DNA of 64,000 nucleotides, from the NCBI GenBank assembly GCA_050699815.1, contig JBOHFT010000001.1, forward strand, positions 30,424 to 94,423, in the 5' to 3' direction. The first letter of the stretch is position 1. Every line of letters starts with the position of its first letter. Source of the stretch: GCA-003244245 sp050699815 (GTDB lineage: Bacteria; Actinomycetota; Actinomycetes; Mycobacteriales; Pseudonocardiaceae). Shown here piece by piece: positions 51,050-60,747 of this stretch. The notes below the pieces were generated by a model, which worked only from the letters and a program-made list of their open reading frames with translations, was not told the origin of the DNA and did no database searches. A program made the translations under genes and the position numbers.

Positions 51050-53377
51050 GTGGCACTGGTGGACGACCGTGGCGTGCGGCTTGAGGAGATCGGGCAGCCT
51101 TTCGACCGGCAGCCGCCGCAGGACATCACTGCCGAGCAGTCCGTGCTCGGCGGGATGCTGCTGTCCAAGGACGCCATCGCCGACGTGGTCGAGGTGTTGC
51201 GGCCCGGAGATTTCTACCGGCCTGCCCACCAGGCTCTCTTCAACTGCGTGCTCGATCTGTACGGGCGTGGTGAGCCGGCTGACGCGGTCACCGTCTCGGC
51301 CGAGCTGGAACGTCGCGGTGAGCTGCTCCGGGTAGGTGGGGCGCCGTACCTGCACACGCTGATCTCGATCGTGCCGACTGCGGCCAATGCTGGCTATTAC
51401 GCCGAGATCGTCGCGGGCAAGGCGGTGTTGCGGCGGCTGGTGGAGGCCGGCACCAGGATCGTGCAGCTGGGCTACCACGGATCCGACGGCGCGAATGTGG
51501 ACGAGGTGGTGGACCGCGCCCAGGCCGCGGTCTACGAGGTCACTGAGCGGCGGATGAGCGAGGACTACATCGCGCTCGAGGAACTGCTGCAGCCCACCAT
51601 GGACGAGATCGACGCGATCGCGTCCCGGGGCGGCGCTTCGGCCGGCGTCCCGACCGGCTTCGTGGACCTCGACGCGGTGACCAACGGCCTGCACCCCGGC
51701 CAGATGGTGATCATCGCGGCGCGCCCCGGGATCGGGAAGGCACTTGCCCTGGACACCCCGCTGCCCACGCCGACCGGCTGGACGACGATGGGCGAGGTCG
51801 CCGTGGGCGACCGGCTGCTGGGTGCGACCGGCCGGCCGACGACTGTGGTGGCTGCGACCGACGTGATGCGTGGTCGACCCTGCTACGAGGTCGAGTTCTC
51901 CGACGGAACAATCATCGTGGCCGATGGTCAGCACCAGTGGCTCACTGAGACCCGCGCATCACGCCGCTCAGCCGCCGAAGTGCGCACTACCGAGAAGATC
52001 GCGGCGACGCTCCGGTGCCGCACCGCTGACCAGCGGCTCAATCACTCGGTGGTCAACTGCCGGCCGCTCGACCTCCCTGACCAGGACCTGCTCATTCCGC
52101 CTTACTCGCTCGGTGGGTGGCTCGGTGATGGCTCCAGCTGCGCCGCGAACTTCACCAGCGCCGATCCCGAGATCGCCATCCACGTCGAGGCTGAGGGACT
52201 GGATGCTGGCACCGTCAAGACGAGGCTGCGTACGCTCGATCTGGTGGGGAACATGCACATCCCGCCGGTCTACTTACGGGCTTCGCTCAAGCAGCGGCGG
52301 GCCCTGCTCGCCGGTTTACTGGACACCGACGGCACAGTGGCGCCCGGGGGATCCGTGCAGCTCACCGTCACCGGCGCCCGACTCGCGCGCGATGTTCGCG
52401 AACTCGTGGTCAGTCTAGGTTACCGGTGCGGAATCTCCACCAAGCAGGTTCGTGGCCGCTCCGAGGAGTCCGCGACGGCCTATACGATCACGTTCAGTAC
52501 CGAGGACGACGTGTTCCGGCTGGAGCGCAAACGGCTGGCTCACAAACAACGTCGACGGTATTCGCGGGTGAGATCGGGCGCGCGCTACATCGTTGACGTG
52601 CGACCGGTTCAGTCGGCTCCGGTCCGCTGCGTGCAGGTGGACAACAGTGACCACCTCTACCTGGCGGGGGAATCGATGATTCCCACCCACAATTCGACGC
52701 TGGGGCTGGACTTCGCGCGGTCCTGCTCGGTCGCCCATGGCATGACCAGTGTGATCTTCTCGCTGGAGATGAGCCGCACCGAGATCGTGATGCGATTGCT
52801 CTCCGCCGAGGCCAGGATCCGGCTGGCGGACATGCGATCCGGTCGGATGAGCGACGATGACTGGACCCGGCTGGCCCGGCGGATGGGTGAGGTCAGCGAG
52901 GCTCCGCTGTTCATTGATGACTCGCCGAATATGACAATGATGGAGATCCGGGCCAAGGCGCGGCGGCTCAAGCAGCGCCACGACCTGCGCCTGATTGTCG
53001 TGGACTACATGCAGCTGATGACGTCGGGCAAGAAAGTCGAGTCCCGCCAGCAGGAGGTCAGCGAGTTCTCCCGGCATCTCAAGCTGCTAGCCAAGGAGCT
53101 GGAGGTCCCAGTGGTCACGATCTCCCAGCTCAACCGTGGCCCAGAGCAGCGCACCGACAAGAAGCCGATGCTGGCCGACCTTCGCGAAAGTGGATCTTTG
53201 GAGCAGGATGCCGATATGGTGATGCTGATTCACCGGCCCGACGCATGGGAGCGGGACGACCCCCGCGCCGGTGAGGCGGACCTGATCCTCGCCAAGCACC
53301 GTAACGGTCCGACCACGACCGTGACTGTCGCCCACCAACTGCACTACAGCCGCTTCAGCGACATGGCCCAGGGCTGA
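51050..53377 (+). CDS. dnaB: Replicative DNA helicase DnaB with an intein
   Basis: 775-codon gene encoding a 457-residue DnaB extein and a 318-residue intein. The extein N-domain reads PPQDITAEQSVLGGMLLSKD and VVEVLRPGDFYRPAHQALFN. The RecA-like motor is TNGLHPGQMVIIAARPGIGK interrupted by the intein and resuming STLGLDFARSCSVAHGMTSV, then FIDDSPNMTMMEIRAKARRL and RDLRLIVVDYMQLM-like DYMQL and SLEQDADMVMLIHRPDAWE. GTG 51050 follows GGAGGT; the frame opens earlier at 51002. Splicing is required to restore the P-loop (GKS). Confidence 0.95.
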   Translation: MALVDDRGVRLEEIGQPFDRQPPQDITAEQSVLGGMLLSKDAIADVVEVLRPGDFYRPAHQALFNCVLDLYGRGEPADAVTVSAELERRGELLRVGGAPYLHTLISIVPTAANAGYYAEIVAGKAVLRRLVEAGTRIVQLGYHGSDGANVDEVVDRAQAAVYEVTERRMSEDYIALEELLQPTMDEIDAIASRGGASAGVPTGFVDLDAVTNGLHPGQMVIIAARPGIGKALALDTPLPTPTGWTTMGEVAVGDRLLGATGRPTTVVAATDVMRGRPCYEVEFSDGTIIVADGQHQWLTETRASRRSAAEVRTTEKIAATLRCRTADQRLNHSVVNCRPLDLPDQDLLIPPYSLGGWLGDGSSCAANFTSADPEIAIHVEAEGLDAGTVKTRLRTLDLVGNMHIPPVYLRASLKQRRALLAGLLDTDGTVAPGGSVQLTVTGARLARDVRELVVSLGYRCGISTKQVRGRSEESATAYTITFSTEDDVFRLERKRLAHKQRRRYSRVRSGARYIVDVRPVQSAPVRCVQVDNSDHLYLAGESMIPTHNSTLGLDFARSCSVAHGMTSVIFSLEMSRTEIVMRLLSAEARIRLADMRSGRMSDDDWTRLARRMGEVSEAPLFIDDSPNMTMMEIRAKARRLKQRHDLRLIVVDYMQLMTSGKKVESRQQEVSEFSRHLKLLAKELEVPVVTISQLNRGPEQRTDKKPMLADLRESGSLEQDADMVMLIHRPDAWERDDPRAGEADLILAKHRNGPTTTVTVAHQLHYSRFSDMAQG
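51740..52693 (+). other. DnaB intein with LAGLIDADG homing endonuclease, class 3 type
   Basis: 318 residues inserted between Lys and Ser of the Walker A motif (GIGK/S). It begins ALALDTPLPTPTGWTTMGEV (Ala at position 1, no Cys or Ser nucleophile). It carries VADGQHQWLTET (Trp in block B), VRCVQVDNSDHLYL (Cys in block F), MIPTHN at the end (Thr in block G) and +1 Ser. This is the WCT triplet of class 3 inteins. Endonuclease motifs LGGWLGDGSS and LLAGLLDTDGTV retain both acidic residues. Endonuclease activity is inferred. Confidence 0.88.
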
Positions 53378-53443
53378 CCGGGTGCGGGTTGCGGGACGTC
53401 ATCGACGTCTCCTCAGGCGACTTCCTCCATGTCCCGGCGGGAG

Positions 53444-53705
53444 CCACCGATGTAGTCATTGTGCGAGCCACTCCGTTCGGGGTCGTTTCCGCTGGTAGGG
53501 CGGGGGTGGCCCCGTCGTTGTTGCGGGGTTGGGGGATGCGGAAGACCGGGATGAGCCGGTCGGGTCCGGTGATGGTGACCGTGGCGACCAGGGCTTCCAC
53601 GAGCGCTTTGGTCTGGTTGTGGGTGCCGCTGGTGATGATCTCGGCGACGTGATCGGCTACGGCTGCGAGGGTAGCGGGCTCGGGCGCGGTGGGTTCGTCG
53701 TCGAG
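53444..53705 (-). pseudogene. 3' fragment of a large serine recombinase
   Basis: The reverse strand reads TAPEPATLAAVADHVAEIIT, SGTHNQTKALVEALVATVTI, TGPDRLIPVFRIPQPRNNDG and PALPAETTPNGVARTMTTSV, nearly identical to the end of the recombinase at 57829-59062. It breaks at the CGGTGG core (53449-53444, minus strand), after which unrelated sequence follows. It is a left-over end of a second element next to dnaB. Confidence 0.85.
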
Positions 53706-53714
53706 GTCGCGTCC

Positions 53715-54095
53715 AGCTTCTTCGACGTGTCCGGCTCGACGATGACGATCCTGTCCACCCTGCACGAGGGCTGGAGCCGCTGCGCCGCCGAAGCCATCCT
53801 GCTCGACCTGCCCTGCATCACCAGCGGCACCGCCGGCCTCGGCGACCTCGCACGACTCACCAACCAGCCCATCGCCGACCTGCCACGGCTCGCCGAGCAA
53901 CTCCATGCCCGCGCTCGCACTCCCGCCGCGGTAACCGCCGAGGCTCGCCAACGCCTCGCCGCCTTCGACGTCCCCTACTTCACCAGCGCCTGGCGCCACC
54001 TGCTGCTCAACACCATGCGCAACCTCGACGAGCCGCCACAATCGGTCGCTGACCTGCGGCAGGCGCGTGACGGACAGCCGCGATTGCTAACCTGA
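53715..54095 (+). pseudogene. C-terminal fragment of a glycosyltransferase-like protein
   Basis: The plus strand gives MTILSTLHEGWSRCAAEAIL, LDLPCITSGTAGLGDLARLT and RQRLAAFDVPYFTSAWRHLL to a stop. The E-x-x-S-R-x-A-A-E-A-I pattern resembles the donor-binding end of GT4-type glycosyltransferases. The N-terminal part is absent, and the upstream open frame comes only from antisense recombinase sequence. Confidence 0.6.
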
Positions 54096-54157
54096 GACGG
54101 CTGCGCCTGCCCTAATTCGTGATCGAGTTCGACCCCGGAAGCGAGACTGACCACCCT

Positions 54158-55822
54158 ATGCTGGACCGCGCGGTCATCGACGCCCTGTTTCCCGCTGACC
54201 TGCCCGAACCCGAGCACTGGGAACAGCAGTACCCGCCCCGTCAGCTCCCCGAGGGCGCCCAGGTCACCCGATTCGGCCCCTCACCCACCGGGTTCGTGCA
54301 CATCGGCGGCATCTATGTCGCCACCATCGACCGGGACATCGCCACCCACTCCGGCGGCGTCTACCTGGTGCGGGTGGAGGACACCGACCAATCCCGCGAG
54401 GTCGAAGGCGCCCTGGACCAGTTCGCTCGCGCCTTCGACTACTTCCGCATCGCCCCCGACGAAGACGACGAGCGCGGCGCGTACGGCCCCTACCGCCAGT
54501 CCGCACGCGAACGCATCTACCTCACCTACGTGCGGCACCTGCTCCGCCAGGGCAAGGCGTACCTGTGCTTCGCCACCAAGGACGAACTCGCCGATATCAC
54601 CGCCCGCCAACAAACCGCGAAACTACCCACCGGCTACTACGGGACGTGGGCCATCTGGCGCAACGCCGACCCCGCCGACGTGGCCGCCAAGCTCGCCGAA
54701 GGCGCCCCGTACGTCGTGCGGTTCCGCGCCCCCGATGACGCCGCAGGGCAACGAGCCCGCTTCACCGACGCCATCCGGGGTGAGTTGGAGCACGAAGCCA
54801 ACCGCAACGACACCGTCATCCTGAAGTCCTCCGACCAGTCGCCTCGGCTGCCCACCTACCACTTCGCGCACGCCGTGGACGACCACCTGATGCGCGTGAA
54901 CCTGGTCATCCGCGGTGACGAGTGGATCTCCTCGGTGCCCCTGCACCAGCAACTGTTCGACGCCCTGGGATTCGAGCCGGTCACCTACGCGCACATCGCG
55001 CCGCTGATGAAGCAGATCTCCGGCGGCAAGCGCAAACTCTCCAAGCGCAAGGACCCCGAAGCCAGCGTCGACTTCTACATCCACGCCGGTTACCCCGCCG
55101 CGGCGGTCCTGTACTACCTGCGCGGGCTGGCCAACGGGCGCCTGGCCGAGATGCCCATGGACGCCGCGCTGACCACCCCGATCCAGCTGGACCAGTGCGG
55201 CGTCGCCGGCCCGCTGGTGGACCTGGTCAAACTCGAAGACATCAGCGCCGACCACATCGCCACCCTCACCAGCCGCCAGGTCTTCGACGCCGTCCGCACC
55301 TGGGCCACCGAGCACGACCCCGACCTGGTCGCCGTGCTCGACACCGAAACCGACCTTGCGCTCCGCGCCCTCGCAGTCGAGCGCGAAGGCGTCGACAACC
55401 CACGCAAGGACCTGCGCAAATGGTCAGACTTCCGGCCCGCCTACGGGTTCTTCTTCCCCCAACTGTTCGCTCCGCTCTCCGGCGCCAGCGATGAGCGCCT
55501 CGCGCCCCTCGGGGTGGCACCCGAAGTCGCCGCCTGCTTCGCCCGTGACTTCGCGGACGGCTACGAGCACCTCACCGACCCCCAGGAATGGTTCAACCAG
55601 ATCCGCGAACTCGCCGCAAAACACGGCTTCGCCCCCAACGCCAAGGAATACAAGAAAAACCCCGACGCCTACACCGGCTCGATCCGCGAAGCCTCCCAGC
55701 TCGTCCGCGTCGCCCTGACCGGTTCCACCCGCAGCCCTGACCTACACGCCATCACCCAAGCACTCGGCGCTGACGAAGTTCTACGCCGTCTGCGGGCGCT
55801 GGCCGCGCCTGGCGAGGACTGA
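54158..55822 (+). CDS. gltX: Divergent second-type glutamyl-tRNA synthetase
   Basis: 554-residue class I Glu-tRNA synthetase. TRFGPSPTGFVHIGGIYVAT contains the HIGH motif, YLVRVEDTDQSREVEGALDQ follows, and the KMSKS loop is GGKRKLSKRKDPEASVDFYI. The catalytic fold is complete. The start ADLPEPEHWEQQYPPRQLPE and overall layout are like the ~550-residue Firmicutes-type GluRS, unlike the shorter housekeeping actinobacterial enzyme (RTALFNYLFAR type). I use the ATG at 54158; the frame also opens at GTG 54119. It sits between recombinase debris, so it is probably imported and additional to a main gltX elsewhere. It could supply resistance, or serve Glu-tRNA-dependent biosynthesis, but neither is shown. 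Confidence 0.85.
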   Translation: MLDRAVIDALFPADLPEPEHWEQQYPPRQLPEGAQVTRFGPSPTGFVHIGGIYVATIDRDIATHSGGVYLVRVEDTDQSREVEGALDQFARAFDYFRIAPDEDDERGAYGPYRQSARERIYLTYVRHLLRQGKAYLCFATKDELADITARQQTAKLPTGYYGTWAIWRNADPADVAAKLAEGAPYVVRFRAPDDAAGQRARFTDAIRGELEHEANRNDTVILKSSDQSPRLPTYHFAHAVDDHLMRVNLVIRGDEWISSVPLHQQLFDALGFEPVTYAHIAPLMKQISGGKRKLSKRKDPEASVDFYIHAGYPAAAVLYYLRGLANGRLAEMPMDAALTTPIQLDQCGVAGPLVDLVKLEDISADHIATLTSRQVFDAVRTWATEHDPDLVAVLDTETDLALRALAVEREGVDNPRKDLRKWSDFRPAYGFFFPQLFAPLSGASDERLAPLGVAPEVAACFARDFADGYEHLTDPQEWFNQIRELAAKHGFAPNAKEYKKNPDAYTGSIREASQLVRVALTGSTRSPDLHAITQALGADEVLRRLRALAAPGED

Positions 55823-56596
55823 ATGACCCCCGAGGACGACCACCAGCCGAGGACAGCCGGGGACACCACACCGCCGGGCGACCCTGGGCTGGTGCCCGTC
55901 GACGGGGTGATCAGCCACGACGCCCAGGTCCAAGAGATGAAGGCTGGTGCGGCCCCGCTCGTCCGGATCATCCCGATCGCGGTCCAAACACCACGCGGCC
56001 GTTCGGGACACGCCGGGATCGCCACGGTCCCCTTCCTCACCGTGGCTGCCGTGCGCTGGAGCAAGGTCACCGTGGGGGACACGATCGGACGACTGGTCCA
56101 CCTTCTCCAGGAACGGGGCGGTATCTGGCTGGCGAAGCACACAACCGCCACCCTCACGTGGACCGTCAGCAGCACCGGATCGACCGGTGACGACGGCGCC
56201 GTCATATCCACGGCACCCTGGCTACGCTTGGACGCCACATTCGTCGGTGCATGGTCGGGACGCTTCTCGCTCGCCGCGTCCGCGCCGCGCCTCGCGGCGA
56301 ACCTCTGGTGTGTCGCCGCGTCACCGTTGGTGGGCATCCTGCCCAATGAGGCTGCCGACAAGGCAATTCCGCCGGTCGGCGACACCACACCCGTTGCCTG
56401 GAAGTCCTTCACCGACGCCCTGGACAACTCGGTTCACACCACCACTCGCCCTCCCCAAGTCGTGCGCGATCTCGTCATGCAGTCGGCCTGGCCTGGGGGG
56501 CGGACCGGCTCAAGAAGCACGGCCGTGACTGAAGAGACAGCAACCCGCGCCTGGTCAGTCACCGGACTACTCGGCGGGCCACCGGTCGGCCGCTGA
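55823..56596 (+). CDS. Hypothetical protein coupled to gltX
   Basis: 257-residue frame whose ATG immediately follows the gltX stop (TGAATG), suggesting coupling. Composition is plausible for a soluble beta-rich protein (PLVRIIPIAVQTPRGRSGHA, VRWSKVTVGDTIGRLVHLLQ, TATLTWTVSSTGSTGDDGAV). No family recognised. The opposite strand also has a long frame, typical of high-GC DNA, so reality is uncertain. Confidence 0.5.
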   Translation: MTPEDDHQPRTAGDTTPPGDPGLVPVDGVISHDAQVQEMKAGAAPLVRIIPIAVQTPRGRSGHAGIATVPFLTVAAVRWSKVTVGDTIGRLVHLLQERGGIWLAKHTTATLTWTVSSTGSTGDDGAVISTAPWLRLDATFVGAWSGRFSLAASAPRLAANLWCVAASPLVGILPNEAADKAIPPVGDTTPVAWKSFTDALDNSVHTTTRPPQVVRDLVMQSAWPGGRTGSRSTAVTEETATRAWSVTGLLGGPPVGR

Positions 56597-57403
56597 GCGG
56601 GCCGCCTATGACTGGCCGCTCCCTGGCCCGGCATGGCTCCCTGTTTCGGCAGTTCGAAGGCCCTGTGGGGCGCATCGGGGCGTTGCGCGACATCCGCAGA
56701 TCCAACGGCGGACACGCCAGAGGGCGCGCTGTCCGCACAGGCATTGGGGTACTCGGCGCTGTGGTCCGCGTCCGGGTGGGCTGAGGTAACGGCCTGGTCT
56801 CGGTTGGCAGCTTGGTGTCGAAAAATCGGCCGAAGATCGGCCTTCTGCGGTGCAGGGGTTTCCTGGCACGATGGAAGGGACGGCCGATCATGGTCACCAC
56901 TCGCTGAACATCGACGAGACGCGATCACCGCACGGCTGATCACAGCGAGAGCACGGTTCTGTCACTTTTCGATTACCACTGTCAATTTCGGGGCCAAAAT
57001 CCGGAGTTCAGGGGTGCCGGGGATCTCTCGGCCGCTCCGAATGGAAGGCGGTGGTGATCATGGTGGACGGTCTCGCGGTCTCGGCGGCGGTCTCGCCGGA
57101 TGTCTCGGGTGGACAGTGGGAAGGGTTCAGTCGACCGGTGATCGCTGGCCCCGATGGATGCTACGGCAGTCGGGGAGCCGAAGCGGCACATGGTTGGAGC
57201 AGTTCTGACCCAGCCGGTTCTTGAATCGCGCGTAGCGGCGCGGCCATCACCCCCATCACGAACCCTCCTGTGTGGAGGCTTCCGGGGTGCTGGTGACCAG
57301 AGGGCTGGCGGGTCCTGCTGATCGACGGTTGCCCAGTGACCGCCCGACAGCCGCCCGCGACCTCCCGCCCAGAGAGCGGGCTCGCGGGCACCCGAGGTGC
57401 ACC
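56597..57403. other. No confident gene (about 800 bp)
   Basis: Between the hypothetical gene and the recombinase-associated ORF. A 58-codon frame at 56608-56784 (MTGRSLARHGSLFRQFEGPV) has protein-like composition but no ribosome site, and longer frames lie on either strand without family features. Confidence 0.5.
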
Positions 57404-57646
57404 ATGCCCGAGCACACACCCGACCATGCCGACCACGAGCAGGAGCATGGTGGCGATGACGCCAGCGTGCTTCCGTTCCGCACCACGCGATCATCCATAC
57501 AGGACGACTGGCATGTGGAGCGGATCGACACCGAACCGATGACCGCCCAGCAGTACGACCTCGCCGTCACCACCCTGGCCACCCTTATCAGCCAATGGAG
57601 AAACAACCAGGAAAACACGAAGGCGGCCCGCAAAAAGGCCGCGTAG
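57404..57646 (+). CDS. Small recombinase-associated hypothetical protein
   Basis: 80-residue protein: acidic His/Asp/Glu-rich start (EHTPDHADHEQEHGGDDASV), then DTEPMTAQQYDLAVTTLATL and ISQWRNNQENTKAARKKAA. Small proteins with this TAxQYDxAVxxLAxLIxxW pattern commonly precede large serine recombinases in actinobacterial integrative elements; a role as directionality factor or accessory is unproven. ATG at 57404 chosen for the conserved length. Confidence 0.65.
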   Translation: MPEHTPDHADHEQEHGGDDASVLPFRTTRSSIQDDWHVERIDTEPMTAQQYDLAVTTLATLISQWRNNQENTKAARKKAA

Positions 57647-57828
57647 AAGGCCGTTATTTCGCTTCCCTTGCTGCGCCTGATGAGCGATAATGGAAAGACA
57701 AAGGACCGCCCGTGAGCTGCGGTTTTAAGTCGACGTTGGTAGTGATCTAGTAGCCGTAGTCGCCCTGCGGTAGCCGAGAAACAGCTACTACAGGGCATGC
57801 GGAAATACCGAAACAAGGGGGTTGGATA

Positions 57829-59062
57829 ATGGCGCGATCGACGACCGCGCAGCGCACCAAGAAAGCCGCGATGACCACACTCGGCGACGATGTGCGGGTG
57901 GGGATCTACGTGCGGCGGTCCACCGATGACGAGCACCAGCCCTACTCGATCGAAGCTCAGGACACCCGCTTGGAAGTACCAGGTGGACAAGACCACGCAT
58001 ACGTTGGTGGTCGATGAGCATGAGGCGGTGATCGTGCGGCTAATCTTCGACCTCTACACCAACGACCGGCTCGGCTCCCGCGCCATCGCCAAGGTCCTCA
58101 ACGACCGGGGCCACCGCACCAGCTCGGGTGGCAAGTGGTCCGGCTACCAAGTCATCCGTGCGTTGAACAACCGCGTGTACCTGGGGGAGTTGACCTTCCG
58201 GGAGACCACCGTGACCGACACCCACGCACCCATCATCGACCTCACGGTCTGGGAACAGGCCCAAGCCATCCTGGACGCGCGCGGCGAGTCCCACGCCCAC
58301 CGGGCCGCGTCCGGCTCCGACTACGTGCTCACCGGCCGCCTGCGCTGCCCCAAGTGCGGCAAGGCCATGATCGGTACCCGCGCCACCGGACGCAACAAGA
58401 CCTACCGCTACTACACCTGCTGGAACCTCGCCCGCTACGACGCCAGCAAGTGCGACTTCCGCCGGCTCAACGCCGACGCCGTAGACGCCGCCGTCCTGGA
58501 CGCCCTCGCGACCTTCTACCGCACCCGCCGCGACCTCATCGCCGACGCCATCGCCCACGAACAGAAACAGCACCGGGCGGCGCACGCCGACCGGCACGCC
58601 GAACTCGCCGCCGTCGACAACGAACTGACCATGACCGGGCAGGCGATCGACCGCTACCTGACCGCGTTCGAGCGGGGCACCATGGACGAAGAACTCGTCG
58701 CCGACCGGCTCACCGAACTCCGCACCAGGACCAAGCAACTCCGCGTCCGCCGCGACGAACTGACCCTCGCCCTGGACGACGAACCGACCACGCCCGAGCC
58801 CGCTACCCTCGTGGCGGTGGCCGATCACATCGCCGAGATCATCACCAGCGGCACCCACAACCAGACCAAGGCCCTCGTGGAAGCCCTGGTCGCCACGGTC
58901 ACCATCACCGGACCCGACCGGCTCCGCCCGGTCTTCCGCATCCCCCAACCCCGCAACAACGACGGGGCCGCCCCCGCCCTACCAGCGGAAACGACCCCGA
59001 ACGGAGTGGCTCGCACAATGACTAAATCGGTGGGGCGGGTGGGGATCGAACCCACGACCTGA
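57829..59062 (+). pseudogene. Large serine recombinase with catalytic-domain deletion
   Basis: The start DDVRVGIYVRRSTDDEHQPY contains the resolvase beginning with the catalytic Ser region (RRSTDD). After SIEAQDTRLE the sequence changes frame and jumps to YQVDKTTHTLVVDEHEAVIV, losing about 120 residues of the catalytic domain. The rest is intact: GSRAIAKVLNDRGHRTSSGG, a zinc ribbon (CPKCGKAMIGT and CWNLARYDASKC), the coiled coil and the C-terminal end. The last codons (VGRVGIEPTT) are encoded by a tRNA 3' end at the att junction, showing the element was integrated there. Dead as a recombinase. Confidence 0.85.
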
Positions 59063-59073
59063 CGGATTATGAG
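59029..59073 (-). repeat. tRNA 3'-end remnant (att-type junction, copy 1)
   Basis: The reverse strand reads as the 3' half of a tRNA (anticodon loop CTCATAA, T-arm GGTTCGATCC, acceptor end CCGCCCCA). 41 bases (59029-59069) are identical to 62626-62666. There is no 5' half, so it is not a working tRNA gene. It follows the recombinase at the CGGTGG core (59028-59033), marking an attachment site. Confidence 0.85.
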
Positions 59074-59471
59074 GCGGCAAGGTTCACACGCACAGCACTA
59101 CTACCTGGGCAAACAGGCACTACGAGGGCGCTACTGTGGGCATGAGGGGTACCCTTGGACCACCGTTCATGCCCAATCCCATGCCCACGGCGTCCACAGT
59201 GGACCTGCACGCGAGGAGGGGCACCTCGGCATCCAGATCATGGTCGACACGTTGGCGGCCAGATTCACCGCCACCGCGCGGGCGGTGCGATCGCCGCCCC
59301 CGCCGCTAGGTCACCACCTCCTCGAGGACGGGCGGCGGTGGCGACGAGGCACCCGAGGCATCCGCCGAACCCGACATCCGACGGGCATCTGACATCCGGA
59401 CGGACAAAGATTGATCTCGAGTGCTTGCGGCTACAGTGGGTGGACTGACACCGGGTATTGGGGTGATCTCC
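59074..59471. other. No gene (about 400 bp)
   Basis: Sequence between the att-type junction and the DUF433 gene. No frame has recognisable features; ggggtgatctcc just upstream of 59472 may be the ribosome-site region of the next gene. Confidence 0.55.
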
Positions 59472-59711
59472 GTGAGCACGCAGGCGTACGAACGCATCAC
59501 GATCGAGCCGGACAAGATGGACGGCCAGCCCTGTATCCGGGGTCTTCGCTTCCCCGTCGTCACCGTGCTGCGGATGGTCGCTGGAGGGATGAGTGTCGAC
59601 GACATCATCGGCGAGCATCCCGACCTCCAACCCGAGGACATTCCGGCGGCCCTGAACTACGCCGCTGAAGCGCTCGCCGAGCATTACTACCCACTGAGGC
59701 CGCCTGCGTGA
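59472..59711 (+). CDS. DUF433 antitoxin
   Basis: 79-residue DUF433 protein. ERITIEPDKMDGQPCIRGLR, FPVVTVLRMVAGGMSVDDII and HPDLQPEDIPAALNYAAEAL are family features, a small HTH-like fold. These are antitoxins of DUF433/DUF5615 pairs. Start at GTG 59472; the frame opens earlier. Its TGA overlaps the next GTG (GTGA). Confidence 0.88.
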   Translation: MSTQAYERITIEPDKMDGQPCIRGLRFPVVTVLRMVAGGMSVDDIIGEHPDLQPEDIPAALNYAAEALAEHYYPLRPPA

Positions 59712-60085
59712 GGTTTCTGATCGATGAGAACCTCTCGCCCCGAATCTGCGCACTGCTGATCGCCGGTGGGCATCATGCCACCCACATTCGCGACCACGGC
59801 ATGGCCAGTGCCAGCGACCCGCAAGTGCTCGCCAAGGCAGCCACCGAGGGGCTCACACTCATCACCGCTGACCGAGGCGACTTCGGCCGCGAGCTTGCGC
59901 GTACCCGCGCCGTCGAGCCGTCGGTGGTCCTTCTGCGGCAGCTTCCCGATGTCGTCCGAGCGGCGGACGTCACCGCCCTGCTCCTCGCCAACCTGACACC
60001 TGCTGTGGCGTCAGCGCTCGACGCAGGGGCGTTCGTCGTGCTCACCCCGACAGCAGTACGCGTTCGGCACCTCCCGTTGCGGTGA
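59708..60085 (+). CDS. DUF5615 PIN-like toxin
   Basis: 125-residue PIN-like (Mut7-C/VapC-related) protein. RFLIDENLSPRICALLIAGG gives the first Asp of the active site. HATHIRDHGMASASDPQVLA and LTLITADRGDFGRELARTRA supply further acidic residues (ADxGD). Coupled to the DUF433 gene by a four-base overlap. Expected ribonuclease toxin of the pair; the target is unknown. Confidence 0.87.
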   Translation: MRFLIDENLSPRICALLIAGGHHATHIRDHGMASASDPQVLAKAATEGLTLITADRGDFGRELARTRAVEPSVVLLRQLPDVVRAADVTALLLANLTPAVASALDAGAFVVLTPTAVRVRHLPLR

Positions 60086-60747
60086 ACCCCGAGCGCCTGC
60101 GTCAGCACGCAGGCGACCACCCCGAAGATGCGCAACGCGACGAAGAGCGCACTCAAGGCCGCAGAAGAGCCTGTGGGTTTACAGCATTTCCAAGAACGAT
60201 CAGATGGTGATGGAGGTCAAGGTGCAGCCTGACGCCGTCGCGGGCACGGTGCGGGTCACAGTACTGTGCGACGAGACCGACGACGAACGTCGGCAGTGGT
60301 ACGACGTCGAGAGCGTTCGCTGGTCTCGTCCTACTACCACCACGACGCGGGCGCGACCAACGATCACGTTAGGACCGGGTATCGGGACTATGGCGAAGCG
60401 GGTCGTGGACCCACGCACTGCTGAGCCGACCCTCTCCACCAGTCCCGACGACGACTAGCCTCAATCTTTCACGCTGGCGGTGTGTGATCTTTAATCTCAC
60501 TGAGCGAGTCGAGATGCTCGGCGACACGCACGCATTCCAGTCTCATCCACCGCCAGCAACCCGCGAGACTGGGGCGGTGCGGTCGATCAAGAGCACTGCC
60601 CGATGCGGCCTGACGCTGGCAGCAACGCATCCCCGCTGCCCTTGATCACGCCTCAAACTAAACAGACGACCGTAGCCGGTCCTGATCATGGTCTGCGGTT
60701 CGCACACCGACCCAGTTGCCACGACAATCCGCAGGTCACGAACGGTG
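60086..60747. other. Mostly non-coding (about 660 bp), possible small gene
   Basis: A 84-codon frame at 60204-60458 (MVMEVKVQPDAVAGTVRVTV, CDETDDERRQWYDVESV) reads like a real but truncated protein; upstream in the same frame it begins LWVYSISKNDQ. No family was recognised, so it may be a fragment. Nothing else stands out; from about 60680 a segment repeats that at ~62563-62630. Confidence 0.4.

Noticed and set aside
55669..56427. 252-codon minus-strand frame opposite the gene after gltX
   Set aside because: Ser/Arg/Trp-rich with no ribosome site; the plus frame is coupled to gltX and more protein-like, though neither is certain.
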